Both the position numbers and the translations under genes were made by a program. From the NCBI GenBank assembly GCA_041397625.1, contig JAWKWH010000003.1:310001-374000 (forward strand): a stretch of DNA of 64,000 bases, written 5' to 3'. The notes under the pieces are model-generated. The model searched no databases, was not told the DNA's origin, and was given only the letters and a program-made list of their open reading frames with translations. This stretch comes from JAWKWH01 sp041397625 (lineage in GTDB: Bacteria > Pseudomonadota > Alphaproteobacteria > Rhizobiales > Rhizobiaceae). Shown piece by piece: positions 15,541 to 24,676 of this stretch; the stretch's first letter is position 1, and every line of letters begins with the position of its first letter.

Positions 15541-17532
15541 ATGAGAGCGCCGAAATACCTTTCCGATCCTTTGCTGACGAGGCGCGGCTTCCTGGCCGGC
15601 ACGGGCGCCGGCGCGGCACTGATCGCGCTGCATCCGTTCTCCGCCAACGCGGCGACCAACCAGGCGCATCTGCGCATCATGGAAACCACCGACATCCACG
15701 TCGCGGTGCTGCCCTATGACTATTATGCCGACCGGCCGAACGACACGATGGGCCTGGCGCGCACAGCCTCGGTCATCGAAGGGTTTCGCGCCGAGGCCAC
15801 CAACACGATGCTGATCGACAATGGCGACTACCTTCAGGGCAATCCGATGGGCGACTGGATCGCCTATGAGCGCGGCATGAAGGAAGGCGACATGCACCCG
15901 GTGATCGAGGCGATGAACGTGCTCGGCTACGATTGCGGCACGCTCGGCAACCACGAGTTCAATTACGGCCTGTCGTTCCTGGACAAGGTCAATGCCGGGG
16001 CGAACTACCCGATCGTCTGCGCCAATCTGGTGCGCGGCACGATGCTTGCCGACAATCCGCGCGACGACGACCTGTACCTCAAACCCTATGTCATCCTCGA
16101 CAAGACGGTGCTCGACGGCGATGGCCGCGAGGCCAAGGTGCGCGTCGGTTTCATCGGCTTCGTGCCGCCGCAGATCCTGGTGTGGGACTCGCGCCATCTC
16201 GCCGGCAAGGTCATGACCCGCGACATCGTGCAGGCGGCGGAAGCCTGGGTGCCGCAGATGAAGGAGGAGGGCGCCGACATCGTCGTGGCGCTGTCGCATT
16301 CGGGCATCGACGGCAACCGGTCAGACGGTATGGAGAACGCCTCGCTGTTCCTCGGCGGCGTGGAGGGCATCGACGCGATTTTCACCGGCCACCAGCATCT
16401 GGTGTTCCCGGGCAAGAGCTTCGCGGGCATCGAGGGCGTCGACGCGGAAGCCGGCACGCTGATGGACAAGCCGGCCGTGCAGGGCGGGTTCTGGGGCTCG
16501 CATATGGGCCTGATCGACCTGCTGATCGAGCGCGACGGCAATTCCTGGCGCGTGGTCTCCGGCATGTCGGAGGCGCGGCCGATCTACAAGCGCGACGAGA
16601 ACCGCAAGGTGACGGCGCTGGTCGAGAGCACGGCGGCGGTCGAGGCGGCGGTCAGGGACGAGCACGAGGCGACGCTTGCCTATGTGCGCACGCCCGTCGG
16701 CGAAACGTCGGCGCCGCTGTATTCCTATTTTGCGCTCGTCGCCGACGACCCGTCGGTGCAGATCGTCAGCCAGGCGCAGATCTGGTACGTTTCGGACATC
16801 CTGAAAGGCGGGGAATTCGCCGGCCTGCCGGTGTTGTCGGCGGCCGCTCCGTTCAAGGCCGGCGGTCGCGGCGGACCGGAATATTACACCGACGTTCCGG
16901 CAGGCGCGGTGGCGATCAAGAACGTTGCCGACCTGTACCTCTATCCCAACACGGTGCGCGCGGTGAAGATCACCGGCGCCGACGTCAAGGAATGGCTGGA
17001 GATGTCGGCCGGCATCTTCAACCAGGTCGAGCCGGGCAAGGCCGACCAGCCGCTTATCAATCCGGACTTCCCGTCCTACAATTTCGACGTGATCGACGGC
17101 GTCACCTACGAGATCGACCTGTCGAAACCGGCGAAATATACGTCGAAGGGCGAGATCGCCGATGCCGCCTCCAGTCGCATCGCAGACCTGATGTTCGACG
17201 GCAAACCGATCGACCCGGCGCAGGAGTTCGTCGTCGCCACCAACAATTACCGCGCCGGCGGCGGCGGCAACTTCCCCGGCATCAACGAGAGCAAGGTGAT
17301 CCTGGTTGCGCCGGACACCAATCGCGATGTGATCGTGCGCTACATCGTCGACAAGGGCACGATCAATCCGTCGGCTGACGCAAACTGGAAGCTCAAGGCC
17401 CTCGACGGCGCCACGGTGCTGTTCGATACCGGGCCGAAGGGCCGCGAACATCTCGACGACGTGAAAGGCGTTGCGATCGAGGCCGCCGGCGAAGGACCGG
17501 ACGGGTTCGCCCGCTACCGAATAATGCTCTGA
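15541..17532 (+). CDS. cpdB: 2',3'-cyclic-nucleotide 2'-phosphodiesterase/3'-nucleotidase
   Basis: 663 residues. A twin-arginine signal (LTRRGFLAGTGAGAALIAL, about 12-30) sends it folded to the periplasm. The calcineurin-like phosphoesterase domain has METTDIHVAVLPYDYY, IDNGDYLQGNP, GNHEFNYG, ALSHSGIDG and GHQHLVFPG. The C-terminal 5'-nucleotidase domain (from about 370) binds the nucleoside. It hydrolyses 2',3'-cyclic nucleotides and 3'-nucleotides so that nucleosides and phosphate can be taken up. The ATG at 15541 is set by AGGAGGCAGGCC directly upstream; a longer frame exists but lies in the previous gene. E. coli CpdB uses a Sec signal, so Tat export is a family variant. Confidence 0.93.
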   Translation: MRAPKYLSDPLLTRRGFLAGTGAGAALIALHPFSANAATNQAHLRIMETTDIHVAVLPYDYYADRPNDTMGLARTASVIEGFRAEATNTMLIDNGDYLQGNPMGDWIAYERGMKEGDMHPVIEAMNVLGYDCGTLGNHEFNYGLSFLDKVNAGANYPIVCANLVRGTMLADNPRDDDLYLKPYVILDKTVLDGDGREAKVRVGFIGFVPPQILVWDSRHLAGKVMTRDIVQAAEAWVPQMKEEGADIVVALSHSGIDGNRSDGMENASLFLGGVEGIDAIFTGHQHLVFPGKSFAGIEGVDAEAGTLMDKPAVQGGFWGSHMGLIDLLIERDGNSWRVVSGMSEARPIYKRDENRKVTALVESTAAVEAAVRDEHEATLAYVRTPVGETSAPLYSYFALVADDPSVQIVSQAQIWYVSDILKGGEFAGLPVLSAAAPFKAGGRGGPEYYTDVPAGAVAIKNVADLYLYPNTVRAVKITGADVKEWLEMSAGIFNQVEPGKADQPLINPDFPSYNFDVIDGVTYEIDLSKPAKYTSKGEIADAASSRIADLMFDGKPIDPAQEFVVATNNYRAGGGGNFPGINESKVILVAPDTNRDVIVRYIVDKGTINPSADANWKLKALDGATVLFDTGPKGREHLDDVKGVAIEAAGEGPDGFARYRIML

Positions 17533-17541
17533 CGGGAACAG

Positions 17542-17576
17542 GCCGGACCGGCTTGTCGTCGGTCCGGCAACTCTTT
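17542..17576 (+). terminator. Probable terminator after cpdB
   Basis: GCCGGACC (17542-17549) pairs with GGTCCGGC (17561-17568) around an 11-nt loop, followed by AACTCTTTC. The U-tract is imperfect. It lies 10 nt after the cpdB stop and just before rnpB. Confidence 0.6.
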
Positions 17577-17606
17577 CATTTGCCTGCCGCTTCCTCTATC
17601 TAGGCG

Positions 17607-18056
17607 CTGCCAGTCGGCCGGGCGGCCGCGCGCGCCAATGCGGAAACGCGGCGCGTGAGGAAAGTCCGGGCTCCACGGAAACACGGCGCCGGATAACATC
17701 CGGCGGGGGCGACCCCAGGGAAAGTGCCACAGAGAGCAGACCGCCCCGCCTGTATTGCGGTTTCGGGCCGTTCGCGCCCGTCAACCGGGCCGCAATACTG
17801 GCGGGGTAAGGGTGAAAGGGTGGGGTAAGGGCCCACCGCGCGACCGGCAACGGAAGCGGCACGGCAAACCCCGCCGGGAGCAAGACCGAATAGGGATGGC
17901 ATGGAGGGGAAACCCTTCACGGGCTGTTTCCGGCCCCGCCATCCGGGTTGGTCGCACGAGGCGGACAGCAATGTCCGTCCCAGAGGAATGGCCGCCACGT
18001 TTGCGCGCTCGCCGCGCAGGCCATACAGAACCCGGCTTACAGGCCGGCTGGCAATT
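17607..18056 (+). ncRNA. rnpB: RNase P RNA, class A
   Basis: The catalytic RNA of ribonuclease P, which removes 5' leaders from tRNA precursors. The conserved core GAGGAAAGTCCGGGCTCC begins at 17656. The 3' core AGAGGAATGGCCGCCACG lies around 17981-18000, and ACAGAACCCGGCTTACAGGC follows near the end. The ends pair to form P1 (CCAGTCGGCC near 17610 with GGCCGGCTGG near 18042-18051, with one G-U). About 450 nt, rather longer than the E. coli RNA (377 nt) and in the range seen in alphaproteobacteria. A T-rich run (TTTTCTTTTT) follows and may end transcription. Boundaries are good to about 5 nt. Confidence 0.95.
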
Positions 18057-18063
18057 TTCTTTT

Positions 18064-19170
18064 TCAGGCGGCTCCAAGCGCGCGGTCGAGTGCTGCCCAC
18101 AGCGCCTCGACCGGCTCGCAGCCGACCGAAAGGCGCACATAGCCTTCGGCCACGTCGTCGCCCCAGCGGGCGCGGCGTTCGGCGGAGGTGTGGACACCGC
18201 CGAAGGATGTCGCCGGCTGGATCAGTTCGCAGCCGTCGATAAGGCGCTCGGCTGTGGCCGCATCCCGCAGCGTCAGCCCGATCAGGAGGCCGAAGCGGGC
18301 CATCTGCGCGCTTGCAAGATTGTGCGACGGATCGGACTTCAGGCCGGGAAAACGCACGGCCTGAACTGCCGAATGGTCGGCGAGGCGCGCGGCGACCGTC
18401 TCGGCTGAATCGCACATGCGTGCGAAGCGGACTTCGAGCGTCTCCAGCCCGCGATGCACCATCCAGGCCTCGAACGGGCCGGGAATGGCGCCCGACAGCT
18501 TGCGCCAGTCGCGCACCGCCTCGATGACCGTCGCATCGCGGCTCGCCAGATGGCCGAACAGTGCGTCGGAATGGCCGTTGGGCGCCTTGGTGTCGGCGGC
18601 GACGACGATGTCGGCGCCAAGGTCGAGCGGGCGCTGGCCGTAGGGCGTCATGGTGGTGTTGTCGGCGGCAACGATTGCGCCGGCATCATGCGCGGCTTTC
18701 GACACGGCGGCGATGTCGCAGATGTCGAGGCCAGGATTGGACGGTGTTTCGACGAAGACCAGCCGGTAGCCGTCGAAACCGCCCTCGGCGAAGCGCGATG
18801 TCGGCCTCAGGTCGAAGGCGACGCCCATCGGTGCCAGAAAGCGCTCGGCCAGCACCCGCGTCGTGTAATAGCCGTCCGACGGCAGCAGGACGCGATCGCC
18901 GGTCTTCAGCAGGCCGAAGAACAGTGCGGAAATCGCCGCCATGCCGGAGGGAAACGCCACCGCCGGCGCGTCCTCCAGATGCGAAAGCAGGTCTTCGGTC
19001 GCCTCCCAGGTCGGATTGTCGAAGCGGCCGTACTGGCGGTGGCCGGCGGGATCGCCCGGCAGGTGATACATCGAGGTGGGTATGATCGGCAGGGCCACGG
19101 GGTCGCCCTTCATCAGCCCTTGGCGCCGCAGATGCGCGGTCCGCGCGGCACGTTCGTCCCTGTCGCCCAT
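18064..19170 (-). CDS. Cys/Met metabolism PLP-dependent enzyme (cystathionine lyase/synthase family)
   Basis: 368 residues. PLP fold-type I features are clear. The phosphate-binding region is FPSGMAAISALFFGLL (about 70-85), the cofactor Asp is in IVAADNTTMTPYG, and the Schiff-base Lys is in ADTKAPNGHSD (about 190). Near the C-terminus, LIQPATSFGGVHT replaces the LAxSLGGxES motif usual in the family. Members are cystathionine beta-lyases, gamma-synthases and related enzymes; context does not decide which. The start ATG at 19170 has GGAGAAAACCGG upstream; an in-frame extension has no such site. It converges on rnpB with about 8 nt between. Confidence 0.9.
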   Translation of the reverse strand: MGDRDERAARTAHLRRQGLMKGDPVALPIIPTSMYHLPGDPAGHRQYGRFDNPTWEATEDLLSHLEDAPAVAFPSGMAAISALFFGLLKTGDRVLLPSDGYYTTRVLAERFLAPMGVAFDLRPTSRFAEGGFDGYRLVFVETPSNPGLDICDIAAVSKAAHDAGAIVAADNTTMTPYGQRPLDLGADIVVAADTKAPNGHSDALFGHLASRDATVIEAVRDWRKLSGAIPGPFEAWMVHRGLETLEVRFARMCDSAETVAARLADHSAVQAVRFPGLKSDPSHNLASAQMARFGLLIGLTLRDAATAERLIDGCELIQPATSFGGVHTSAERRARWGDDVAEGYVRLSVGCEPVEALWAALDRALGAA

Positions 19171-19586
19171 CCGGTTTTCTCCACTATCGTTGCGCGGGTG
19201 TTGTGGCAGGGCGCGCCGCCGCCAGGCAAGCGGTTTGATGGATGCGCACCGCTCGAATCGTAGACCGCAAGCGGCCAATTCCTAACGCTTCCTTAAGGTT
19301 AAGCGGCGATAAAGACAGGATGCGCGGCAAATGCCGGAAAATCCCGGAATTCGCGCGGTTTGTGTCTGTTTGTCCCGTTGACCCCCATAGTTCCCCATGA
19401 TATCCCAAATTCCGTTCGACACAGCGATTTGCCCGGCCGCTTCATCATCTGCGCCGCGGCGGCTCGCCGGAGTCGGCGCGGTGCGGGGATGGTGGTCCAT
19501 GGGGGCATGGTCCGTCGACGGAGCCAAACGGCGTTGGAGCGCCGGAAACGGGATGTGTTTGGACGCGGACGGCACGGCGGATTTGA
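19171..19586. other. Intergenic region upstream of the dcw cluster
   Basis: 416 nt without a convincing gene. It holds one GANTC site (19255-19259), a CTAA-N7-TTAA sequence (19282-19296) resembling a CtrA box, and the MraZ-like direct repeats at 19373-19407. The last 180 nt, a G-rich leader, show nothing else. Open frames here have shadow-like composition. Confidence 0.7.
19373..19407 (-). promoter_or_regulatory. MraZ-type direct repeats with candidate promoter
   Basis: Read on the minus strand, TGGGA, TGGGG, TGGGG and CGGGA follow each other with exactly 5 nt between (plus-strand blocks at 19403-19407, 19393-19397, 19383-19387 and 19373-19377). E. coli MraZ binds TGGGN repeats with 5-nt spacers upstream of its own gene. 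A possible plus-strand promoter, TTGACC (19378-19383), 17 nt, TATCCC (19401-19406), is embedded in them, so binding would block RNA polymerase. Position is about 180 nt before mraZ. Confidence 0.75.
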
Positions 19587-20057
19587 ATGATGGACCGTTT
19601 TCTGTCGAGTGCGGTGAACCGGATCGACGCCAAGGGGCGGGTCTCGGTGCCGGCGCATTTCCGCTCGGTGCTGCAGAAGCGCGGCTATTCGCAGCTCTAT
19701 GCGCTCAAGGCGCTGGACGTGCCGGCGCTGGATGTGGGCGGGCTCGATCTTCTCGACCGCTACGAGAAGCGGATGGCCGAGGAGGATCCGTTCCTGCAAC
19801 TGGCCGACGACATGTCGTTCCACGTCCATGGCGATGGCGCGTTTTTGAAGCTCGACCAGGACGGGCGCATCATGGTGACCGATTTCGTGCGCGAGCAGAC
19901 GGGGATCACGTCGGAAGTGGCCTTTGTCGGTCGCGGCAATTTCTTCCAGATCTGGCACCCGGAACAGCTTACCGCCCATGGCGAGGCGGTGCGCAAGCGG
20001 CTTTTGAAACTTCGCCGGTCTGCGAACGAGGCGCGGACGGGCGGAGAAACGGGATAA
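19587..20057 (+). CDS. mraZ: Transcriptional regulator MraZ
   Basis: 156 residues. Two SpoVT/AbrB-like swapped-hairpin domains: MDRFLSSAVNRIDAKGRVSVPAHFR at the N-terminus and FLKLDQDGRIMVTDFVREQTGI in the second half. MraZ forms ring oligomers, binds short G-rich direct repeats and represses its own dcw operon in E. coli. Two ATG codons stand in tandem at 19587 and 19590; MDRFL at 19590 is the family-typical start. First gene of the cluster, sharing one base with rsmH (TAATG). Confidence 0.95.
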   Translation: MMDRFLSSAVNRIDAKGRVSVPAHFRSVLQKRGYSQLYALKALDVPALDVGGLDLLDRYEKRMAEEDPFLQLADDMSFHVHGDGAFLKLDQDGRIMVTDFVREQTGITSEVAFVGRGNFFQIWHPEQLTAHGEAVRKRLLKLRRSANEARTGGETG

Positions 20058-21070
20058 TGGCGGACCCTGGCGCGGACCATCGTGCCGGTGGCGGACCGGT
20101 CCGCCATGTTCCCGTTCTTCTCTGCGAGGTGATGGCGGCGCTGGCGCCGCAAGCCGGCCAGACCATCATCGACGGCACCTTCGGTGCCGGCGGCTACAGC
20201 GCGGCGATCCTTGAGGCAGGCGCCAATGTCATCGGTATCGACCGCGATCCCGACGCCATTACCGGCGGCGCGGCGCTGGTTGCCGCCTCGGGCGGACGGC
20301 TGCGACTGGTCGCGGGCCGGTTTTCCGAACTTGATACCATCACCGATGCGCCGGTCGACGGCGTCGTGCTCGATATCGGCGTCTCCTCCATGCAACTCGA
20401 CCAACCGGAGCGCGGCTTCTCGTTCCGCCACGACGGTCCGCTCGACATGCGCATGGCCAAGGCCGGCGCGAGCGCTGCCGACGTGGTCAACAGTTTCAAG
20501 GCCGGCGACCTGGCGCGGATTTTCGGCTTCTACGGCGAGGAGCGCCATGCCGGACGCATCGCGCGGGCCATCGAGGCACGCCGGGCCGAACGGCCGTTTG
20601 CGACAACGGGCGAGCTCTCGCGGCTGATCGAGCGGGTGTCGGGCAAGCGTCCCGGCGACCGCATCCATCCGGCAACCCGCGTCTTCCAGGCGCTGCGCAT
20701 CTTCGTCAACGACGAGCTCGGCGAGCTCTGCCAGGCGCTTTTTGCCGCTGAACGCGTGCTGAAACCCGGCGGCAGGCTGGTCGTCGTCAGCTTTCATTCG
20801 CTGGAAGACCGTATCGTCAAGCGCTTCATCGCCGCGCGGTCCTCGGCCGCCTCCGGCTCGCGCCACATGCCGGCGACCGGCGGCCCTGCGCCGAGCTTCG
20901 AGCGCCTCGGCGGCGCGCGTACCGCTTCCGACGAAGAGGCGCAGGCCAATCCGCGCGCCCGCTCCGCCAGGCTCAGGGCGGCCCGGCGCACCGACGCGCC
21001 GGCGCAGGACGCCGACCTGTCCATCTTTTCGCTGCCGAAACTGCCGGCGCTTCTGGGCGGGGGGCGCTGA
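20057..21070 (+). CDS. rsmH: 16S rRNA (cytosine-1402-N4)-methyltransferase
   Basis: 337 residues. The class I methyltransferase SAM loop is IDGTFGAGGYSAAIL (about 37-51), followed by DRDPDA, VLDIGVSSMQLD and the conserved C-terminal FHSLEDRIVKRF. It methylates N4 of C1402 in the decoding centre of 16S rRNA. Located second in the dcw cluster as in most bacteria. The start overlaps the mraZ stop by one base. The C-terminal 60 residues are Ala/Arg-rich. Confidence 0.95.
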   Translation: MADPGADHRAGGGPVRHVPVLLCEVMAALAPQAGQTIIDGTFGAGGYSAAILEAGANVIGIDRDPDAITGGAALVAASGGRLRLVAGRFSELDTITDAPVDGVVLDIGVSSMQLDQPERGFSFRHDGPLDMRMAKAGASAADVVNSFKAGDLARIFGFYGEERHAGRIARAIEARRAERPFATTGELSRLIERVSGKRPGDRIHPATRVFQALRIFVNDELGELCQALFAAERVLKPGGRLVVVSFHSLEDRIVKRFIAARSSAASGSRHMPATGGPAPSFERLGGARTASDEEAQANPRARSARLRAARRTDAPAQDADLSIFSLPKLPALLGGGR

Positions 21071-21071
21071 C

Positions 21072-21452
21072 ATGTTCCGAACCACCGATATCGTGCTGAT
21101 CGCCGTGATGGTCTCGGCGGCCGCCTTTACCTACAAGACCAAGCACGACGCCGAACGCCAGCTGTCCGAGATGCGGCGCGTGGAGGCGGACATCCGCTCC
21201 GAGCGCGACACGATCGACGTGCTCAAGGCCGACTGGAGCCTGCTCACCCAGCCTTCGCGCCTGCAACGGCTGTCGGAAATCTATCAGGGAGAACTCGACC
21301 TCAAGCCGGTCGAGGCGCACCAGATCGTCGGTTTCGACGAATTGCCTGCCGCACCTCTGGAGATCGAGGACATCCTGACGGGCGACAGCGAGCGCATGGC
21401 CGGTAAAACCGCGCCGACCGACGCAACTGTGACGGGCGGTATCGAACCATGA
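21072..21452 (+). CDS. ftsL: Cell division protein FtsL
   Basis: 126 residues, short bitopic membrane protein. One membrane segment lies at about 5-20 (DIVLIAVMVSAAAF). A periplasmic coiled coil follows (ERQLSEMRRVEADIRSERD) with the conserved WSLLTQPSRLQRLS motif near 57-70, typical of alphaproteobacterial FtsL. It forms the FtsQLB subcomplex that activates FtsW/FtsI at the septum. Sequence conservation in FtsL is low, and the call rests on the motif and on position between rsmH and ftsI. Overlaps ftsI by 4 nt. Confidence 0.88.
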   Translation: MFRTTDIVLIAVMVSAAAFTYKTKHDAERQLSEMRRVEADIRSERDTIDVLKADWSLLTQPSRLQRLSEIYQGELDLKPVEAHQIVGFDELPAAPLEIEDILTGDSERMAGKTAPTDATVTGGIEP

Positions 21453-23173
21453 GGCTGTTTCGTCGCCTGAAGAAACCCGGATCCGCGCTTGCCGCAACGC
21501 CGACGGACGCCATCGTCGTCGAGGGGTCGATCAAGTCCACCGGCGCGCGTGCGCGCAGTCGCCTGTTGATGAGCATGGCGCTGTTCATGGCGATCTTCGC
21601 CGTCATTGGCGGGCGCCTTGCCTATTTCGGCATGATCGATCCGGACACGCGTCGTCCGGTCGCCTCCAACCGCAATCTCGTGTCGCGGCCCGACATCGTC
21701 GACCGCAACGGCGAAGTGCTGGCGACCGACATCAAGACGGCGTCGCTCTACGCCGAACCGCGGCGCATCGTCGACGCCGACGAGGCGGTGGAGCTGCTGA
21801 CGACCGTGCTGCCCGACCTCGATATCAACACCACCTATCGCCGGTTGCGCAGCGGTGGCGGCTTCGCCTGGCTGAGGCGCGAACTGACGCCGCGCCAGCA
21901 AAACGAGATCCAGAAACTCGGCATTCCCGGCATCGGTTTCCGCACCGAGAAGCGCCGTTTCTATCCCGGCGGACCCACCGCCTCGCATGTGCTCGGACTT
22001 GTCAACATCGACAACCAGGGCACCGCCGGTATGGAAAAATACATCGACGACCAAGGCTTTGCCGACCTGCAGGCGGCCGGCCTTACCGCCGGAGCCGACC
22101 TCGAACCCGTCAAGCTGTCGATCGATCTGCGCGTCCAGCACATCGTGCGCGACGAGATTTCCCGCGCCATGGAGCGCTTTCACGCGATTGCCGCCGGCGC
22201 CGTGGTGCTCAATGTGCGCACCGGCGAAGTGGTGGCCATGGCCTCGCTGCCGGACTACGATCCCAACAATCCTTACAATGCACTTGAAAAAGACCGCCTA
22301 AACCGCATGTCTGCCGGCGTTTTCGAGATGGGTTCGACCTTCAAGACCTTTACCACGGCGATGGCGCTCGATTCGGGCAAGGTACATCTCGGCGACAAGT
22401 TCGACGCGCGCAAGCCGATCCGCATCGCCCGCTTCACCATCCACGACTTCCACGGCAAGCACCGCTGGCTGTCGGTGCCGGAGATCTTCATCTACTCTTC
22501 GAATATCGGCACGGCCAAGATGGCCGACGTCATCGGCACCGAGGGGCATCGCGCCTTCCTGAAGCGTATCGGCCTGCTTGACCGGCTCCACACCGAACTG
22601 CCGGAAGTGGCGCATCCGACCGAACCGAAGCAATGGAAAAAACTCAACTCGATCACCATTTCCTTCGGCCATGGCATGGCGACGACGCCCTTGCAGACGG
22701 CGGTTGCCGCCGCCGCGCTGCTCAATGGCGGCAGGCTGATCCAGCCGACCTTCCTGCCGCGCAGCGAGCGCGAGGCCGAGCTTGCCGGCACGCAGGTGGT
22801 CGATCCGGCGACCAGCAACATGATGCGCTATCTTTTCCGCCTCAATGTCGAGAAGGGCTCGGGCCGGCGCGCCGACGTGCCGGGCTATTTCGTCGGCGGC
22901 AAGACCGGCACCGCCGAAAAGGTGGTCAACGGCCGCTATGTCTCCAACAAGCGCTTCAACGCCTTTCTGGCCGGCTTTCCGATCAACGATCCGCAATATG
23001 TGGTGCTGGTGATCCTGGACGAACCCAAGCCGGAGAAGCCGGGCGCCGGCGCCACGGCCGGCATCAACGCTGCGCCGACGGTTGCCGGCATCATCGGCCG
23101 CGCAGCGCCGCTGCTTGGGGTAAAGCCCGAATTTGGCCACGAAAGTAAGGCCCTGCTGATATCGCATCGATAG
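21449..23173 (+). CDS. ftsI: Septal transpeptidase FtsI (PBP3)
   Basis: 574 residues. One membrane segment at about 34-56, then the dimerisation domain (SRPDIVDRNGEVLATDI) and the transpeptidase domain. Active-site motifs are in place: SxxK as S296-T-F-K299, SxN as S350-S-N352 and K485-T-G487. It cross-links septal peptidoglycan and works with FtsW. The 4-nt overlap with ftsL suggests coupled translation. Confidence 0.96.
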   Translation: MRLFRRLKKPGSALAATPTDAIVVEGSIKSTGARARSRLLMSMALFMAIFAVIGGRLAYFGMIDPDTRRPVASNRNLVSRPDIVDRNGEVLATDIKTASLYAEPRRIVDADEAVELLTTVLPDLDINTTYRRLRSGGGFAWLRRELTPRQQNEIQKLGIPGIGFRTEKRRFYPGGPTASHVLGLVNIDNQGTAGMEKYIDDQGFADLQAAGLTAGADLEPVKLSIDLRVQHIVRDEISRAMERFHAIAAGAVVLNVRTGEVVAMASLPDYDPNNPYNALEKDRLNRMSAGVFEMGSTFKTFTTAMALDSGKVHLGDKFDARKPIRIARFTIHDFHGKHRWLSVPEIFIYSSNIGTAKMADVIGTEGHRAFLKRIGLLDRLHTELPEVAHPTEPKQWKKLNSITISFGHGMATTPLQTAVAAAALLNGGRLIQPTFLPRSEREAELAGTQVVDPATSNMMRYLFRLNVEKGSGRRADVPGYFVGGKTGTAEKVVNGRYVSNKRFNAFLAGFPINDPQYVVLVILDEPKPEKPGAGATAGINAAPTVAGIIGRAAPLLGVKPEFGHESKALLISHR

Positions 23174-23224
23174 CGCTTTCTGGTATGAGGGCGGTTCGTG
23201 GAGCAGGGTGACGATCGGGACGCG

Positions 23225-24676
23225 ATGAAACTCAAGGAATTCGCCGGGATTCTACCTGTCGAGGGCACTGTCGCGGAAATCGGGATTTGCGGCATCTCAT
23301 CGGATTCGCGGCATGTGAAACCGGGGTTCGTGTTCGTCGCGCTGCAGGGATCGAAGGCCGATGGCGCCACATTTGCCGCCGACGCGGCCGCGTGTGGCGC
23401 GGTGGCCATCGTCGCGGCACCGGAAGCATCGATCGGCGGGTTGGACGTTCCGGTCATCGCCAGCAACGATCCGCGCCGGGCGCTGTCGCTGATGGCAGCG
23501 CGTTTCTACCACCGCCAGCCGGAAACCATGGTCGCTGTCACCGGCACCGCCGGCAAGACCTCGGTCGCCGCGTTCACACGCCAGATCTGGCAGCATGCCG
23601 GTCACGCGGCCGCCAGCATCGGTACCACCGGCGTCGAGGCGCCGGGGCGCAGCGACTACGGTTCGCTGACGACGCCCGATCCGGTCGAACTGCACCGGCT
23701 GCTCGCTGAACTGGCCGATGCCGGCGTCACCCACGCGGCGATGGAGGCCTCCAGCCACGGTCTCGACCAGCGCCGCCTCGACGGGGTGCGGCTTGCCGCC
23801 GGCGCGTTCACCAATCTTGGCCGCGACCACATGGACTACCATGCCGACATGGCGGATTATCACCGGGCCAAGCTGCGCCTGTTCGACACGCTTCTGGCCA
23901 AGGGTTCGCCGGCGGTGATCTTCGCCGACGACGAGTGGTCGAAGCGCACCGGGGAGGCGGCCCGTGCGGCCGGCCTCGACGTCCTGACCGTCGGCCGCGG
24001 CGGCGCCTTCATCGCCTTGAAGCGGGTCGAGCACGAGCGCTTTCGCCAGCGGGCGCAGGTGGCGGTCGGCGGCGACCTGTTCGAATTCGTGCTGCCGCTT
24101 GCGGGCGATTTCCAGATCGCCAACGCGCTTGTCGCCGCCGGACTGGCGATTGCCACCGGCACGGAAGCCGAGCAGGCGTTTACCGCGCTGGAAACGCTGA
24201 CGGGAGCGCCGGGACGGCTCGATCTTGCCGGAACGTCGAAGGGCGGCGCGCCGGTCTATGTCGACTACGCCCACAAGCCCGACGCGCTGCGCAACGTGTT
24301 GCAGTCGGTACGGCCGTTCACCACCGGCAGGGTGATCGTCGTGTTCGGCTGCGGCGGCGACCGCGACCGCGGCAAGCGCCCGCTGATGGGCGCGATCGCC
24401 TCCGAGCTCGCCGACGTCACCATCGTAACCGACGACAATCCGCGCAGCGAGGTTCCGGAGACGATCCGCGCCGCGATCATGGAAGCCGCGCCCGGCGCCA
24501 TCGAGATCGGCGACCGGCGCGAGGCGATCCGCCATGCCGTGTCACTGCTCGGCGAGGGCGACACGCTGATCGTCGCCGGCAAGGGTCACGAGCCGGGCCA
24601 GACGGTGGGCGAGATGACGCTGCCGTTTTCCGATCACGACGAGGTTCGCGCCGCGCTCGCAGGAGCGGCCGCATGA
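23225..24676 (+). CDS. murE: UDP-MurNAc-tripeptide synthetase (meso-DAP adding)
   Basis: 483 residues. The N-terminal Mur ligase domain has GISSDSRHVKPGFVFVAL, the ATP site is VTGTAGKTSVAAF (about 105-117), and the substrate-selecting motif DDNPRSE (about 403) is the version that binds meso-diaminopimelate. It adds DAP to UDP-MurNAc-L-Ala-D-Glu in the cytosol. Start ATG 23225 gives the family-typical MKLKEFAGILP; a GTG at 23198 is also in frame and cannot be excluded. Overlaps murF by 4 nt. Confidence 0.95.
   Translation: MKLKEFAGILPVEGTVAEIGICGISSDSRHVKPGFVFVALQGSKADGATFAADAAACGAVAIVAAPEASIGGLDVPVIASNDPRRALSLMAARFYHRQPETMVAVTGTAGKTSVAAFTRQIWQHAGHAAASIGTTGVEAPGRSDYGSLTTPDPVELHRLLAELADAGVTHAAMEASSHGLDQRRLDGVRLAAGAFTNLGRDHMDYHADMADYHRAKLRLFDTLLAKGSPAVIFADDEWSKRTGEAARAAGLDVLTVGRGGAFIALKRVEHERFRQRAQVAVGGDLFEFVLPLAGDFQIANALVAAGLAIATGTEAEQAFTALETLTGAPGRLDLAGTSKGGAPVYVDYAHKPDALRNVLQSVRPFTTGRVIVVFGCGGDRDRGKRPLMGAIASELADVTIVTDDNPRSEVPETIRAAIMEAAPGAIEIGDRREAIRHAVSLLGEGDTLIVAGKGHEPGQTVGEMTLPFSDHDEVRAALAGAAA

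Noticed and set aside
17755..18415. Open frames on both strands across 17.7-18.4 kb
   Set aside because: They lie over the RNase P RNA, whose conserved core and P1 pairing are clear, and partly over the PLP enzyme gene in the wrong frame.
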